A DNA stretch of 64,000 nucleotides from contig NZ_SISK01000001.1 of the NCBI RefSeq assembly GCF_004310345.1, positions 248,001-312,000 on the forward strand. The letters run 5' to 3'. Under the pieces are notes generated by a model that had not been told where the DNA came from, searched no databases, and saw only the letters and a program-made list of their open reading frames with translations. Positions 44,370 through 56,119 of this stretch are shown one piece after another (the first letter of the stretch is position 1; each line of letters opens with the position of its first letter). Position numbers and translations under genes: made by a program. The stretch comes from Paracoccus subflavus. GTDB taxonomy: Bacteria; Pseudomonadota; Alphaproteobacteria; Rhodobacterales; Rhodobacteraceae.

Positions 44370-44843
44370 ATGAAGACCATGCTGACCCTGACCGCCGCTG
44401 CCACCTTTGCAGCCAGTGCGGCCCTTGCCCAGACGGTTGTCACCGAAGGCGCCCCCGTGGTGGTGACGACGCCGTCCACGACCGTTGAAACCGTCGAAAG
44501 CGATCCCGCGACCACAGGCGGCGGTGCCGCCGGGGGGGCCACATCGGGCGCCATCGCCGGCGCCGTTGTAGGCGGCCCGGTCGGGGCCGCGGTTGGCGGC
44601 CTTGCCGGTGCGGTGATGGGCGACATTTCCGAGGACGCCCTGACGCCGGCGACGCGCACCTACATCATGGAAAACCGCACCGAGTCGGTTGTCATCGACG
44701 GCGACGCCACTGTCGGAACCGTTTTGCCCGAGACCGTCGAAGTGCAGACCATCCCGGATTCCGAATACCGTTATGTCTATGTGAACGACCGGCCTGTTCT
44801 GGTCGAACCGGAAACCCGCAAGGTGATCCACATCATCGAATAA
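44370..44843 (+). CDS. DUF1236 periplasmic protein
   Basis: 157 residues from the ATG at 44370 (AGGAGA upstream). Signal peptide of about 20 residues ending AALAQ. A Thr/Val-rich stretch, a glycine-zipper region (GGAAGGATSGAIAGAVVGGP, about 52-90), then the DUF1236 domain with TRTYIMENR, VGTVLPETVEVQTIPDSEY and RYVYVNDRPVLVEPETRKVIHII. DUF1236 proteins are small envelope proteins of alphaproteobacteria with no known activity. Followed by a strong terminator. Confidence 0.83.
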   Translation: MKTMLTLTAAATFAASAALAQTVVTEGAPVVVTTPSTTVETVESDPATTGGGAAGGATSGAIAGAVVGGPVGAAVGGLAGAVMGDISEDALTPATRTYIMENRTESVVIDGDATVGTVLPETVEVQTIPDSEYRYVYVNDRPVLVEPETRKVIHIIE

Positions 44844-44862
44844 GCTCTGGTTCGACATCAAG

Positions 44863-44898
44863 GGGCAGGCTGGCCGTCGTGGCCAGCCTGCCCTTTTT
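44863..44898 (+). terminator. Rho-independent terminator
   Basis: GGGCAGGCTGGCC (44863-44875) and GGCCAGCCTGCCC (44881-44893) form a 13-bp stem with a GTCGT loop, followed by TTTTT. It ends the DUF1236 transcript and faces the minus-strand tRNA-Arg. Confidence 0.9.
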
Positions 44899-44914
44899 CA
44901 TGAGTCTGGATTGA

Positions 44915-44991
44915 TGGCGATCCCGGAAGGGCTCGAACCCTCAACCTGCCGATTAGAAGTCGGCTGCTCTATCCAGTTGAGCTACGGGACC
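44915..44991 (-). tRNA. tRNA-Arg (anticodon TCT)
   Basis: Minus strand: GGTCCCG pairs with CGGGATC, D-arm GCTC..GAGC, anticodon loop CTTCTAA giving TCT, T-loop TTCGAGC, discriminator G and encoded CCA. Confidence 0.95.
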
Positions 44992-45110
44992 GTGACCGTC
45001 CTTGTGAAGAATCGCTTCGCGATGTTCAAGCCGCTGTTGCGGTGACGGCGGCCGCAAACACCCGTGTCATGGATGTCAGCTCAGTCATGTCAGCCGGCAA
45101 GGTCATCGTA

Positions 45111-45578
45111 TCAGATCACCCTGGTCATGAAGACGCTGTTCGGGTCCGGGCGATAATCGCCGAATGGCGGGCATTCGGCGAACCCCATCCGCCGGTAAAG
45201 GCCACGGGCTGCCGCAAATCCCGCTTGCGCCCCTGTTTCCAGAAACAGCCGGGTCAATCCCGCAGCCTGCGCATGGGCGATAAGGCGATCCAGCATCAGC
45301 CGCGACAATCCGCCTCCTCGTGATTCCGAGAGGACATGCATGGATTTGATTTCGCCCCGACAAGGATCAAGCCGCTTCAAGGCTGCCATGCCGACCGGCC
45401 GGCCAGCCTGACGAAGCACGAAGAAATCTATGGCGGGCGACACCAGTGCGCCGCGCGGCATCATGTGGATAGACTCGGGGGGCGTTTCCGCATGCATCTC
45501 GGCGGTGTGACGCTGAAACAAGGTGGCAAGGTCGTCGCCCAAAGGCGACTCGACGGAAAAGGAAAGACCGTCGGTCAC
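45111..45578 (-). CDS. GNAT family N-acetyltransferase
   Basis: 155 residues, GTG start at 45578 with GGAGATGAC upstream. GNAT fold: acetyl-CoA-binding VL.SRGGGLSRLMLDRLI in the middle (R-x-x-G-x-G/A type), ETGAQAGFAAARGLYRRMGF near the end with the FY-RMGF signature, and ending YRPDPNSVFMTR. Transfers an acetyl group to an unknown amine. Lies between carD and tRNA-Arg. Confidence 0.87.
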   Translation of the reverse strand: MTDGLSFSVESPLGDDLATLFQRHTAEMHAETPPESIHMMPRGALVSPAIDFFVLRQAGRPVGMAALKRLDPCRGEIKSMHVLSESRGGGLSRLMLDRLIAHAQAAGLTRLFLETGAQAGFAAARGLYRRMGFAECPPFGDYRPDPNSVFMTRVI

Positions 45579-45646
45579 GTCATCTCCTGTCGGTCGGGAA
45601 CGCGGAAAGGCGGCCCGCAGAGGCCGCCTTGGGTCAAGGCCAAAGG

Positions 45647-46156
45647 TCAGGCCGCGCGCGACAGCAAGACTTCCTCGACGCGCTTCTGGGCGGTGTTTTC
45701 GTCAAGCCCGTTGACGGCAGCCACCTCGCGGGTCAGACGGTCAAGCGCGGCTTCGTAAAGCTGGCGTTCGGAATAGGACTGTTCGCGCTGGTCGTCATTG
45801 CGGTGCAGGTCGCGCACGACCTCGGCAATCGACATCAGGTCGCCCGAATTGATCTTCTGGTCGTATTCCTGAGCGCGGCGCGACCACATGGCGCGCTTGA
45901 CGCGGGCCTTGCCCTTCAGGGTTTCCAGCGCACGGTCGATCAGATCGGGGCTGGACAGGCTGCGCATGCCAATCTCGGTCGCGCGCGCCGTGGGGACGCG
46001 CAGGGTCATCTTGTCCTTTTCAAAGGAAATGACGAACATCTCCAGCCGCAGGCCGGCGACCTCTTGCTCCTCGATGGACACGATGCGGCCGACGCCATGG
46101 GCCGGGTAAACAACGAAATCGTCGGGTCGGAACTCGTTTTTCTTGGTTTTCGACAT
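45647..46156 (-). CDS. CarD-family transcriptional regulator
   Basis: 169 residues. CarD proteins bind RNA polymerase beta and stabilise open promoter complexes, notably for rRNA genes. N-terminal Tudor-like RNA polymerase-interacting domain: FRPDDFVVYPAHGVGRI (about 9-25), then the helical domain with KRAMWSRRAQEYDQKINSGDL and EVVRDLHRNDDQREQSYSER. Start at 46156 has AGAGGAA upstream. In alphaproteobacteria such genes are conserved and often next to ferredoxin; here fdxA lies 324 nt upstream on the same strand. Confidence 0.92.
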   Translation of the reverse strand: MSKTKKNEFRPDDFVVYPAHGVGRIVSIEEQEVAGLRLEMFVISFEKDKMTLRVPTARATEIGMRSLSSPDLIDRALETLKGKARVKRAMWSRRAQEYDQKINSGDLMSIAEVVRDLHRNDDQREQSYSERQLYEAALDRLTREVAAVNGLDENTAQKRVEEVLLSRAA

Positions 46157-46480
46157 CTGGCTTCCTCTAAAGTGCCTTCGCGGGAAGGACACAAAAAGAA
46201 CCGAAAGCAGCCATGCCTGCCTTCGGCCTGTTTTCGTTCATGGTGTCTTGCCCGGCAATGACGGGCAGGAATAACGGCAGCACGGGTGCGCTTCCAAAAG
46301 GCCTCTCAATTCCTTCTGGATGCGAATGCAACAGCACCATAACACAAAAAAGCCGATAAAAAAAGTATAACGATTGACCTTTACGGCAACCGCAAGGGCT
46401 TGCGCCCGATTCAGGCCAGGCGTGACGGCTTTGTCACACCTTGGGAATGCCGCACTGGACCCGGAATTCTGACGCCCGGT
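46157..46480. other. Intergenic region between fdxA and carD
   Basis: 324 nt with no gene. AT-rich runs around 46320-46380 on the minus-strand side contain a TATACT-like box and TTATGGT, candidate -10 elements for a carD promoter with no clear -35 match. No hairpin terminator after fdxA is obvious. Confidence 0.4.
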
Positions 46481-46819
46481 TCAGTCGCCTTCACCCGGCG
46501 CTTCTGAAAAATACTTCTCAAGCTTTCCGGGCACCCCATCCATGTCGGCTGCCGTCGGCAAAGGCTCTTTTTTCTGGGTGATGACCGGCCAGATCTCGGA
46601 ATATTTGCGGTTGAATTCGACCCACTGTTCCATCGCCGGCTCGGTGTCGGGGCGAATGGCGTCGGCCGGGCATTCAGGCTCGCACACGCCGCAGTCGATG
46701 CATTCGTCGGGGTGAATCACAAGGGTGTTTTCCCCCTCGTAGAAACAGTCAACCGGACACACTTCGACACAGTCGGTATATTTGCACATGATGCAATTAT
46801 CGGTCACGACATATGTCAT
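46481..46819 (-). CDS. fdxA: 7Fe ferredoxin FdxA
   Basis: 112 residues. Low-potential electron carrier with one [3Fe-4S] and one [4Fe-4S] cluster. The first binding segment is [17 protein letters not shown] and the second [12 protein letters not shown], as in the Azotobacter-type ferredoxin, with the typical extended C-terminal tail. AGGAG precedes the ATG at 46819. Divergence from the S4 gene side and separation from carD suggest its own promoter. Confidence 0.94.
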   Translation of the reverse strand: MTYVVTDNCIMCKYTDCVEVCPVDCFYEGENTLVIHPDECIDCGVCEPECPADAIRPDTEPAMEQWVEFNRKYSEIWPVITQKKEPLPTAADMDGVPGKLEKYFSEAPGEGD

Positions 46820-46965
46820 TCCACGCTCCTGTCCGTCTTTTGGCTAGTTACGCCCGCCCTCCCGATCATTCAAGGCTGGACCGGGGGAAAAGACCGATGT
46901 TCGGAATATCGCGCAGGACGCGCCGGTCTTGTTCGGCGGATCGGACCCGACCGCGAACGGGATCT

Positions 46966-47240
46966 TTATCCGCCTTCGGCAAGGTCATGGTACAATGCCT
47001 GCGCCTCGGTCGAAGGCCCGCGCCGGTGGCCAACTGCCGCCACCTCCAGCACGCGGACCCGGCCCTGGGCCGACACCACCACCCGGTCGCCGGGGCGGAC
47101 CAGCCGGCCGGGCTTGGCGCAGGGCTGATCGTTGACGCGGATGCCCCCTGCCTCGATCCGTTCGCAGGCCATCGACCGCGACTTGAAGACCCGGGCAAAG
47201 AACAGCCACTTGTCCAGACGGACGCCCCCGGGGGCTTCGG

Positions 47241-47244
<4 letters not shown>
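46966..47244 (-). CDS. S4-domain RNA-binding protein, HslR-like, short C-terminus
   Basis: 92 residues. S4 domain near the N-terminus: VRLDKWLFFARVFKSRSMAC and GGIRVNDQPCAKPGRLVRPGD, as in Hsp15/HslR, which binds stalled 50S subunits. The usual basic tail is missing: the frame stops after YHDLAEGG. In another minus-strand frame directly downstream, codons read PVRGRVRSAEQDRRVLRD, resembling the family's GRPTKRDRR tail, so a frameshift near 46966 is likely. ATG overlaps the helicase stop (ATGA). Confidence 0.78.
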
Positions 47245-50156
<2,912 letters not shown>

Positions 50157-50159
50157 GCC

Positions 50160-50750
50160 TCAGATACCGGTCCCGTCGCGTTGCCGTTCCAGCCGCGCGG
50201 TGCCGTCAATGGCCTCTTGCTGATGGGGATGGATGGCCAGGCTCTCGCGATAGGCCTGCAACGCGCGTTCGGTATCGCCGGTTTCCTCGAGCATCGTCCC
50301 CAATTGCGTCAGCGCCGGAAAATAACGGGGTTCCAGTTGCAAGACACGGGCAAGATCCTGCAAGGCGGGACCGAACTGTCCCGAAGCGGCATAGGCCACC
50401 GCACGGGCATGAAAGCCTGCCGCGAAATCCGGGGCATGGTCGGTCAGGGCCGTCAGGTGGCCGATGGCCTCGGGCAGGTTCCCCTCGTCCAGGGCGGTTT
50501 CGCCCCGTTGCAGCAGGAGATCCAGGGCGGCGGAACCCGATTTCGACCATTCACGCAGAATGTCCGATTCGGCGATGCGCCATGCCTCGCCCGAGGGTTC
50601 GGCAAGGCGGCGGAACAGGTCGTCCATGTCGGGCCGATCCTGCGCCAGGGCCGGGCCAAGGCCAAGCATTCCGAAAATCATGCAAATCGTCGCGATCCGG
50701 TGGCATAGTGCCGCGACGACGTTATGGAAAACATGGCGGTCCGGGCGCAT
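50160..50750 (-). CDS. TPR-repeat exported protein
   Basis: 196 residues. N-terminal signal (hydrophobic CMIFGMLGLGP, ending ALAQ near residue 37; the true start could be internal). The rest forms about four tetratricopeptide repeats: GNLPEAIGHLTALTDHAPDF, GQFGPALQDLARVLQLEPRY, GDTERALQAYRESLAIHP. Likely a periplasmic scaffold. It ends 3 nt before the helicase start on the same strand. Confidence 0.82.
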   Translation of the reverse strand: MRPDRHVFHNVVAALCHRIATICMIFGMLGLGPALAQDRPDMDDLFRRLAEPSGEAWRIAESDILREWSKSGSAALDLLLQRGETALDEGNLPEAIGHLTALTDHAPDFAAGFHARAVAYAASGQFGPALQDLARVLQLEPRYFPALTQLGTMLEETGDTERALQAYRESLAIHPHQQEAIDGTARLERQRDGTGI

Positions 50751-50812
50751 ATGAGGGATGTTAGCCAGCCCGGCATCCGGGCGCCAGTCCCATCGAAAGG
50801 GGAAAACCAGAA

Positions 50813-51097
50813 ATGAGCAATGTTGTGAACGCCGCCGTCGAGAAACTGAGCGAACGGATCGAAAGCTTCGGTTCGACCGCGAAATTCGTGATCGAGAACG
50901 AGGGCGCGATCATGATCGACGAAAACGGCGTTCGCGCAGGCGACGACGAGGCCGAGGTGACCCTGTTTGCATCGCGCGAAACCTTTGAAGGGATCATGAA
51001 CGGCAGCGTCAATCCCGCGACCGCCTTCATGATGGGCAAGCTCAAGATCGACGGCTCGATGGGTGTTGCCATGCAACTGGGCCAGGCGCTGTCCTGA
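50813..51097 (+). CDS. SCP2 sterol-binding domain protein
   Basis: 94 residues. Standalone SCP2/UbiJ-type lipid-binding domain: FVIENEGAIMIDENG.., VTLFASRETFEGIMNG and NPATAFMMGKLKIDGSMG, with the conserved FMMGKLKI.GD-like end. Binds a lipid or acyl group in the cytoplasm. GGGG precedes the ATG. Followed at 7 nt by an alpha/beta hydrolase, so a lipid-related pair is plausible. Confidence 0.88.
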   Translation: MSNVVNAAVEKLSERIESFGSTAKFVIENEGAIMIDENGVRAGDDEAEVTLFASRETFEGIMNGSVNPATAFMMGKLKIDGSMGVAMQLGQALS

Positions 51098-51103
51098 TTG
51101 CCG

Positions 51104-52054
51104 ATGACCGGACGGGACGCCCCCTTCCGTCAGTTGCCGGGCGACACGGCACGCCCGGCGCGGGCCTTTTGGATCACCGCCGGGGACGGCATCACGCTGC
51201 GGCTGGCGCATTGGCATGGCGCGGCGGACCGCCGGGGCAGCATTCTGCTGTTTCCGGGCCGCACCGAATATGTCGAGAAATATGCCCAAGTGGCCGGTGA
51301 CCTGACGACGGCCGGCTTTGACGTGCTGGGCATTGACTGGCGCGGACAGGGGCTTTCCGATCGGCTGCTGGCCGATGCGCGTATCGGGCATGTCGGCGAC
51401 TTTTCCCATTATCAGCGCGACGTGGCCGGGATGGTGGCCGCCGCAACCCGGATGGATTTGCCGCGACCCTGGCATCTGCTGGCGCATTCCATGGGGGGAT
51501 GCATCGGTCTGGCCGCGCTGCATCGCGACTTGCCCGTTTCATCGGCGGCGTTTTCGGCCCCGATGTGGGGCATCAACCTACGACAGATGCCGCATGGCAT
51601 GGCCGTCGGCATGGCCTATCTGGCCGGCCGGCTGGGTCGTGGGGGCAGCCCCGCGCCGGGCAGCGGCGGCGCCATGGGAACCTATGTCCTGGATGAAAGC
51701 TTCGGCGCCAATCTGCTGACGGCGGATGCCGATGCCTGGTGCCGCATGGTGCGCGAGGCGGCGGCATGGCCGGACCTGACGATTGGCGGGGCCAGTTTCG
51801 GCTGGGTCGGCAAGGCCCTGAACGAATGTTCCCGCCTGTCGCGCCTGCCGTCGCCCCCCTTGCCCGCCATTGTGGGCCTGGGGGGTCAGGAACGTATCGT
51901 GTCGGCCGCCGCCATCCGCGACCGGCTGGCCCGCTGGCCTGAGGCGTCGATGCTGGACTTTCCCGACGCCCGGCACGAGATCATGATGTGCAAACCCGAA
52001 CGGCGGGCTGCCTTTCTGGAGGCGGCACTGGCCCTGTTCGGGGCATTGCCCTAG
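51104..52054 (+). CDS. Alpha/beta hydrolase, lysophospholipase-like
   Basis: 316 residues from the ATG at 51104 (a TTG at 51098 is also in frame). Serine hydrolase fold: FPGRTEYVEKYAQVAGDL, DWRGQGLSDR (oxyanion region), nucleophile elbow HSMGG (about 131-135), and a C-terminal DARHEIMM with the catalytic His. Matches PldB-like lysophospholipases/monoglyceride lipases. Follows the SCP2 gene in an operon. Its stop overlaps the convergent CorC-like gene by four bases. Confidence 0.87.
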   Translation: MTGRDAPFRQLPGDTARPARAFWITAGDGITLRLAHWHGAADRRGSILLFPGRTEYVEKYAQVAGDLTTAGFDVLGIDWRGQGLSDRLLADARIGHVGDFSHYQRDVAGMVAAATRMDLPRPWHLLAHSMGGCIGLAALHRDLPVSSAAFSAPMWGINLRQMPHGMAVGMAYLAGRLGRGGSPAPGSGGAMGTYVLDESFGANLLTADADAWCRMVREAAAWPDLTIGGASFGWVGKALNECSRLSRLPSPPLPAIVGLGGQERIVSAAAIRDRLARWPEASMLDFPDARHEIMMCKPERRAAFLEAALALFGALP

Positions 52055-52989
52055 CGGTCGGGCACGGCCCGAGGGAGAGCCGCGGGTTCCGATTTCTCGG
52101 CCATCACCGCGGCAGGCAGGCGCAGGCGCACGCGCTTGACGCGGCGCGGATCAGCGTCCACCACCTCGAATTCAGCGCCCGAGGAATGGGAAATCACCTC
52201 GCCCTTCAGGGGCAGATGACCCACCAGCATGAAGACAAGCCCGCCAAGGGTGTCGATCCCCTCGTCATTGTTCGTATCGCTCAGCGTCAGCCCGGTTTCC
52301 GCCTCGACATCGCTCAGGGGGGCCCGCGCCTGGATCAGCCACTGGCCCGGCTTTTCCAGAACCCACAGACTGCCCTCTGCCTCGTCGTGTTCGTCCTCGA
52401 TCTCGCCAATCACCTGCTCGATCAGATCCTCGATGGTGACCAGGCCATCGACCCCGCCATATTCGTCGATCACCAGTGCCATGTGGATGCGCTTTTGCTG
52501 CATCTGCTGCAACAGCACCCCGATCGGCATGGAGGGTGGAACATAAAGCAGCGGCCTCAGCATGGGACGCAGGTTGAATTCGCCCCCCTGACCGAAGCCA
52601 TGCTTCAAGGCCAGATCCTTGAGGTGGATCATGCCCAGGGGACTGTCCAGTGTCTCGTCATAAATCGGCAGGCGCGAAAATCCGTGCTCGCGAAACAGCG
52701 TCACAAGGTCGTCGATGCTGCTGGTTTCGGGCGCCGCGACCATTTCCGCCTTGGGAACGGCCACGTCGTCGACCCGCATGTTGCGCAGGTTGACCATCCC
52801 CGGAACAGAAAACGTCGGCTTTTCCGCGCGGTCCTGCGCATCCTCGTCGGAACCCGTCAGGGCATTCAGAAACCGTCCCAGAAAGCCGCGCGATGCGGGA
52901 AGATCCCGGCCCTCGCCTCCGGTGCCATCCGCCTCGGAGGCGGCATCGGCACCCAGGGGGGGGGCGGGTAATCGAGACTCGGAGTTCAT
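52051..52989 (-). CDS. corC: CorC/YbeX-like CBS-domain protein
   Basis: 312 residues. A disordered acidic N-terminus, two CBS domains (MRVDDVAVPKAEMVAA..FSRLPIYDETLDSPLG and VLLQQMQQKRIHMALVIDEYGGVDGLVTIEDLIEQVIGEI), and a C-terminal transporter-associated domain with DTLGGLVFMLVGHLP. Members relate to Mg2+/Co2+ efflux and magnesium homeostasis. Overlaps ybeY by four bases in the order phoH-ybeY-corC, a classic string (lnt not seen). Confidence 0.92.
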   Translation of the reverse strand: MNSESRLPAPPLGADAASEADGTGGEGRDLPASRGFLGRFLNALTGSDEDAQDRAEKPTFSVPGMVNLRNMRVDDVAVPKAEMVAAPETSSIDDLVTLFREHGFSRLPIYDETLDSPLGMIHLKDLALKHGFGQGGEFNLRPMLRPLLYVPPSMPIGVLLQQMQQKRIHMALVIDEYGGVDGLVTIEDLIEQVIGEIEDEHDEAEGSLWVLEKPGQWLIQARAPLSDVEAETGLTLSDTNNDEGIDTLGGLVFMLVGHLPLKGEVISHSSGAEFEVVDADPRRVKRVRLRLPAAVMAEKSEPAALPRAVPDR

Positions 52990-53483
52990 CGGACCTTCTC
53001 TTGATAAGGGTCGGGGATATTCAGGCGCAACAGGATCGAACGCTCGGCTGCTTCCATGGTTTCCGCATCGGCGTCATTGTCGTGATCGTAGCCCAGCAGA
53101 TGCAGGGTCGCATGGACCAGCAGATGCGTGACATGGTGGGCCACGGGCTTGCCCTGGGCCTGCGCTTCGGCAAGGCAGGTGTCATAGGCGATGGCGATAT
53201 CGCCCAGTTCCTCCGCAACCGGCAGTTCGGGGATCGCACCGGGTTCATGGGGGATATGGTCGACCGAAGGCCAGGACAGCACATTTGTTGCCCGCGGCTT
53301 TCCCCGGAAATCGGCATTCAGCGCTGCGATGCGGGCATCGTCGCAGCCCATCACGACAACTTCGCCGCCGAGGCCGTGCCGGGACAGCACCGCCTCGACC
53401 GCGCGTTCGGCCAGGGATTCAAGCCCCAGCGTCGCCCATCGGTCATCCTCGATGACGCAATCGGTGGATATGTCGTCAGGCAT
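52986..53483 (-). CDS. ybeY: Endoribonuclease YbeY
   Basis: 165 residues. Metal-dependent RNase for 16S rRNA 3' maturation and ribosome quality control. Zinc motif HxxxHxxxxxH in HLLVHATLHLLGYDH (about 118-132), with the family NADFRGKPRATNVLSWP ahead of it. Start at 53483; the phoH TGA lies inside its first codons, an 8-nt overlap, and its own end overlaps corC. Confidence 0.94.
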   Translation of the reverse strand: MPDDISTDCVIEDDRWATLGLESLAERAVEAVLSRHGLGGEVVVMGCDDARIAALNADFRGKPRATNVLSWPSVDHIPHEPGAIPELPVAEELGDIAIAYDTCLAEAQAQGKPVAHHVTHLLVHATLHLLGYDHDNDADAETMEAAERSILLRLNIPDPYQEKVR

Positions 53484-54585
53484 CGCCTCGCATTGCCCGG
53501 CGGGGTGCGTATTGTCCGCGCGGTCCCTCTGATTCGCCGCGCGCAAGGGCGGCGGCATCCTCGGCGTCATACGCCGTGATGATGCGCGCGACAAGCGGGT
53601 GCCGCACGACATCCTTGGCCGTGAAATAGCTGAAGCTGATCCCCCTGACCCCGTCCAGGATCCGTTCGGCATCAACCAGGCCCGACTGCATCCCGCGCGG
53701 CAGGTCGATCTGGGTGCGGTCGCCGGTGATGACCATGCGCGATCCTTCGCCCAGCCGGGTCAGGAACATCTTCATCTGCATGGTGGTGGCATTCTGCGCC
53801 TCGTCCAGAACGACGAAGGCGTTGGACAGCGTGCGACCGCGCATAAAGGCCAGGGGCGCGATCTCGATGCGCTTTTCCTCCATCAGCTTCTGCATCTGCT
53901 TGGCCGGCAGGAAATCGTTCAGCGCGTCATAGAGCGGCTGCATGTAGGGATCGACCTTTTCCTTCATGTCGCCGGGCAGAAAGCCCAGACGCTCGCCCGC
54001 CTCGACGGCAGGGCGGGACAGGATGATCTTGTCCACATGGCCCCCGATCAGCATGGTCACGCCGACCGCGACCGCCAGATAGGTCTTGCCGGTGCCCGCG
54101 GGTCCGATGCCGAAGGCCAGTTCGTTCTGGAACAGCGACCGGACATAGGCCTTTTGCGCGTCGGTGCGCGGTTCGACGGATTTCTTGCGGGTGCGAAGCT
54201 CATAGTCGCCCGCCGCGAACATCTCGATCTGCTCGGCGGGGGTGGCCGGTGCGGCATCGTCCACGCCCATGCGCAGCGCCGCCTCGACCTCGGCCAGCGA
54301 AACCGGGCGGCCCTGTTCCAGGCGGGCATAAAGCCCGCGCAGCAGCAACGCCGCCTCGGCCTGCGCCTCGGGACCGCCGACCACCGCCAACTGATTGCCG
54401 CGTCGCAGGATATGGACGCCAAGCGCCTCCTCGATCCGGGCAAGGTGCCGGTCATTGGCCCCGCACAGGTCGATCAGCAGCCGGTTGTCCGGGAATTCCA
54501 GCAGGGTTTCGGTCATTGGGGGGGCGACGGGGGGCGAAGGCGTAAGGCCCAAATCTCTCTCCTGCAAAGGGGTCTTGGCTTTCAT
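53476..54585 (-). CDS. PhoH-like ATPase
   Basis: 369 residues from the ATG at 54585; a shorter start at 54515 is also possible. P-loop GPAGTGKTYLAVAVG, motif VVLDEAQNATTMQM and ITGDRTQIDLP of PhoH/YbeZ. KRKSVEPRTDAQKAYVRSL-type segment precedes the P-loop. Forms the standard phoH-ybeY-corC string and likely acts with YbeY in RNA metabolism. Confidence 0.9.
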   Translation of the reverse strand: MKAKTPLQERDLGLTPSPPVAPPMTETLLEFPDNRLLIDLCGANDRHLARIEEALGVHILRRGNQLAVVGGPEAQAEAALLLRGLYARLEQGRPVSLAEVEAALRMGVDDAAPATPAEQIEMFAAGDYELRTRKKSVEPRTDAQKAYVRSLFQNELAFGIGPAGTGKTYLAVAVGVTMLIGGHVDKIILSRPAVEAGERLGFLPGDMKEKVDPYMQPLYDALNDFLPAKQMQKLMEEKRIEIAPLAFMRGRTLSNAFVVLDEAQNATTMQMKMFLTRLGEGSRMVITGDRTQIDLPRGMQSGLVDAERILDGVRGISFSYFTAKDVVRHPLVARIITAYDAEDAAALARGESEGPRGQYAPRRAMRGDA

Positions 54586-54653
54586 GGTGACGGGCCAAGG
54601 GGATTCGCACAAGGTCATGTTGCGATCCCGCCCCGTGCCGTTCAGGCCATCGG

Positions 54654-55358
54654 CTAGGATCGCCCCAGGAAACCCGCAAGGGGGGCCGCGCGATCCATCC
54701 CGGCAACCGGACCGTCCCAGGCGATGTGTCCGTCCTGCAACAGCGCCACCCGGTCGCCGATGGCCCGGACCGAGTCCATGTCATGCGTGATGGTGATCGC
54801 GGTGGCGCCGGTTTCCGTGACGATGCCGCGGATCAGGTCGTTGATGCGCCGCGCGCGGATCGGGTCAAGGCCGGTGGTCGGCTCATCGAAGAAGATCACC
54901 TCGGGGTCGTCGGCGATCGCCCGGGCAAGCCCGACGCGCTTGGCCATGCCGCCCGACAGTTCGGCGGGCATCAGATCCGCCGTTTCCGGGCCAAGCCCGA
55001 CACGGGCCAGCTTTTCGATGGCAAGGGCGCGGGCGCGGGCATCCGGCATCCGCTGGCGCAGGCGAAACCCCACGTTCTGCCAGACCGTCAGGCTGTCGAA
55101 CAGCGCGCCCCCCTGAAACAGCATCCCGAAGCGGCGAAAGAAATCCGGGCGCGTCGCGGCATCCAGCGGCCGGTCCTGCCAGAACACCTGACCGCCGTCG
55201 GGCGCGACCAGGCCCAGGATGCATTTCAGCAGGATCGACTTGCCGGTGCCCGACTGGCCGATCACGCACAGGCTTTCGCCCTGTCCGACCGCCAGATCGA
55301 CGCCCGCCAGAACGGTCTTGGGACCAAAGGCCTTGTGCAGTCCCACCGTGCGGATCAT
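54654..55358 (-). CDS. mlaF: MlaF-like phospholipid ABC transporter ATPase
   Basis: 234 residues. ATPase of the Mla/Mce lipid transporter. Walker A GQSGTGKS (34-41), signature LSGGMAKRVGLARA, Walker B VIFFDEPTTGLDP, H-loop TITHDMDS. Overlaps mlaE by four bases. Its partners with an MCE domain (MlaD) are not seen in the window. Confidence 0.9.
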   Translation of the reverse strand: MIRTVGLHKAFGPKTVLAGVDLAVGQGESLCVIGQSGTGKSILLKCILGLVAPDGGQVFWQDRPLDAATRPDFFRRFGMLFQGGALFDSLTVWQNVGFRLRQRMPDARARALAIEKLARVGLGPETADLMPAELSGGMAKRVGLARAIADDPEVIFFDEPTTGLDPIRARRINDLIRGIVTETGATAITITHDMDSVRAIGDRVALLQDGHIAWDGPVAGMDRAAPLAGFLGRS

Positions 55359-56119
55359 TCGAAGAACAGCCCCGTCAGCACGAAGTTCGCGGCCAGGATA
55401 CCCACCGCCGCGGCGACAACGGCGGATTTGGTGGCCCGGCCCACCCCCTCGGCCCCGCGGCCGGACCGCATCCCCCACCAGCAGCCGCTGGCCGCCACGA
55501 TCAGCCCGAAGGCCGCGCCCTTGATCAGGCCGGACAGCACGTCCCAGCTTTCCAGATAGGCGGCCGAGTTCGCCAGATAGGCGGCCGAGCCGAAGCCCAG
55601 CGACCTTGTGCCCACCAGCCAGCCGCCCATGATGCCGATGATGTCGCCCGCCGCGACCAGAACGGGCACCGTCAGGACCGCCGCCCACAGGCGCGGCGTG
55701 ACCAGCCAGCGCATCGGATCGGTGGACAGGGTGACAAGCGCGTCGATCTGCTCGGTCACCTTCATGGTGCCGATTTCCGCCGCGATGGAGCTTGCCACCC
55801 GGGCGGCCACCATCAGCCCCCCCAGCACAGGGCCAAGCTCGCGCACCATGCCGATGGCGACAATGGCGGGCACCACGTCGCTGGCCTGGAAACGCGCACC
55901 GCCGGAATGGATCTGCAGGGCAAGCGCCGCCCCCGTGAACAGCGCCGTCAGGCCCACGACGGGCAAGGACAGCCAGCCGATCTGGACCAGTTGGCCGGCA
56001 AGGGCGCGTCCGTGGAAGGGATGCAGCCGGAACAGCCCCCGCCCCACGAACAGGGTCACGGCGCCGACAGCGCCGATGATGCGCAGAACGATGCGGCCGA
56101 CGAGACGGATTGGAGTCAC
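55355..56119 (-). CDS. mlaE: MlaE-like permease
   Basis: 254 residues, about five or six membrane helices. MlaE family motifs: GRALAGQLVQIGWLSLPVVGL, RELGPVLGGLMVAARVASSIAAEIGTM and the AAYLESWDVLSGLIKGAAFG region. GTG start at 56119 overlaps the alanine racemase stop, so alr-mlaE-mlaF are translationally coupled. Without a visible mlaD/mlaC, the lipid route cannot be completed from this window. Confidence 0.9.
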   Translation of the reverse strand: MTPIRLVGRIVLRIIGAVGAVTLFVGRGLFRLHPFHGRALAGQLVQIGWLSLPVVGLTALFTGAALALQIHSGGARFQASDVVPAIVAIGMVRELGPVLGGLMVAARVASSIAAEIGTMKVTEQIDALVTLSTDPMRWLVTPRLWAAVLTVPVLVAAGDIIGIMGGWLVGTRSLGFGSAAYLANSAAYLESWDVLSGLIKGAAFGLIVAASGCWWGMRSGRGAEGVGRATKSAVVAAAVGILAANFVLTGLFFE

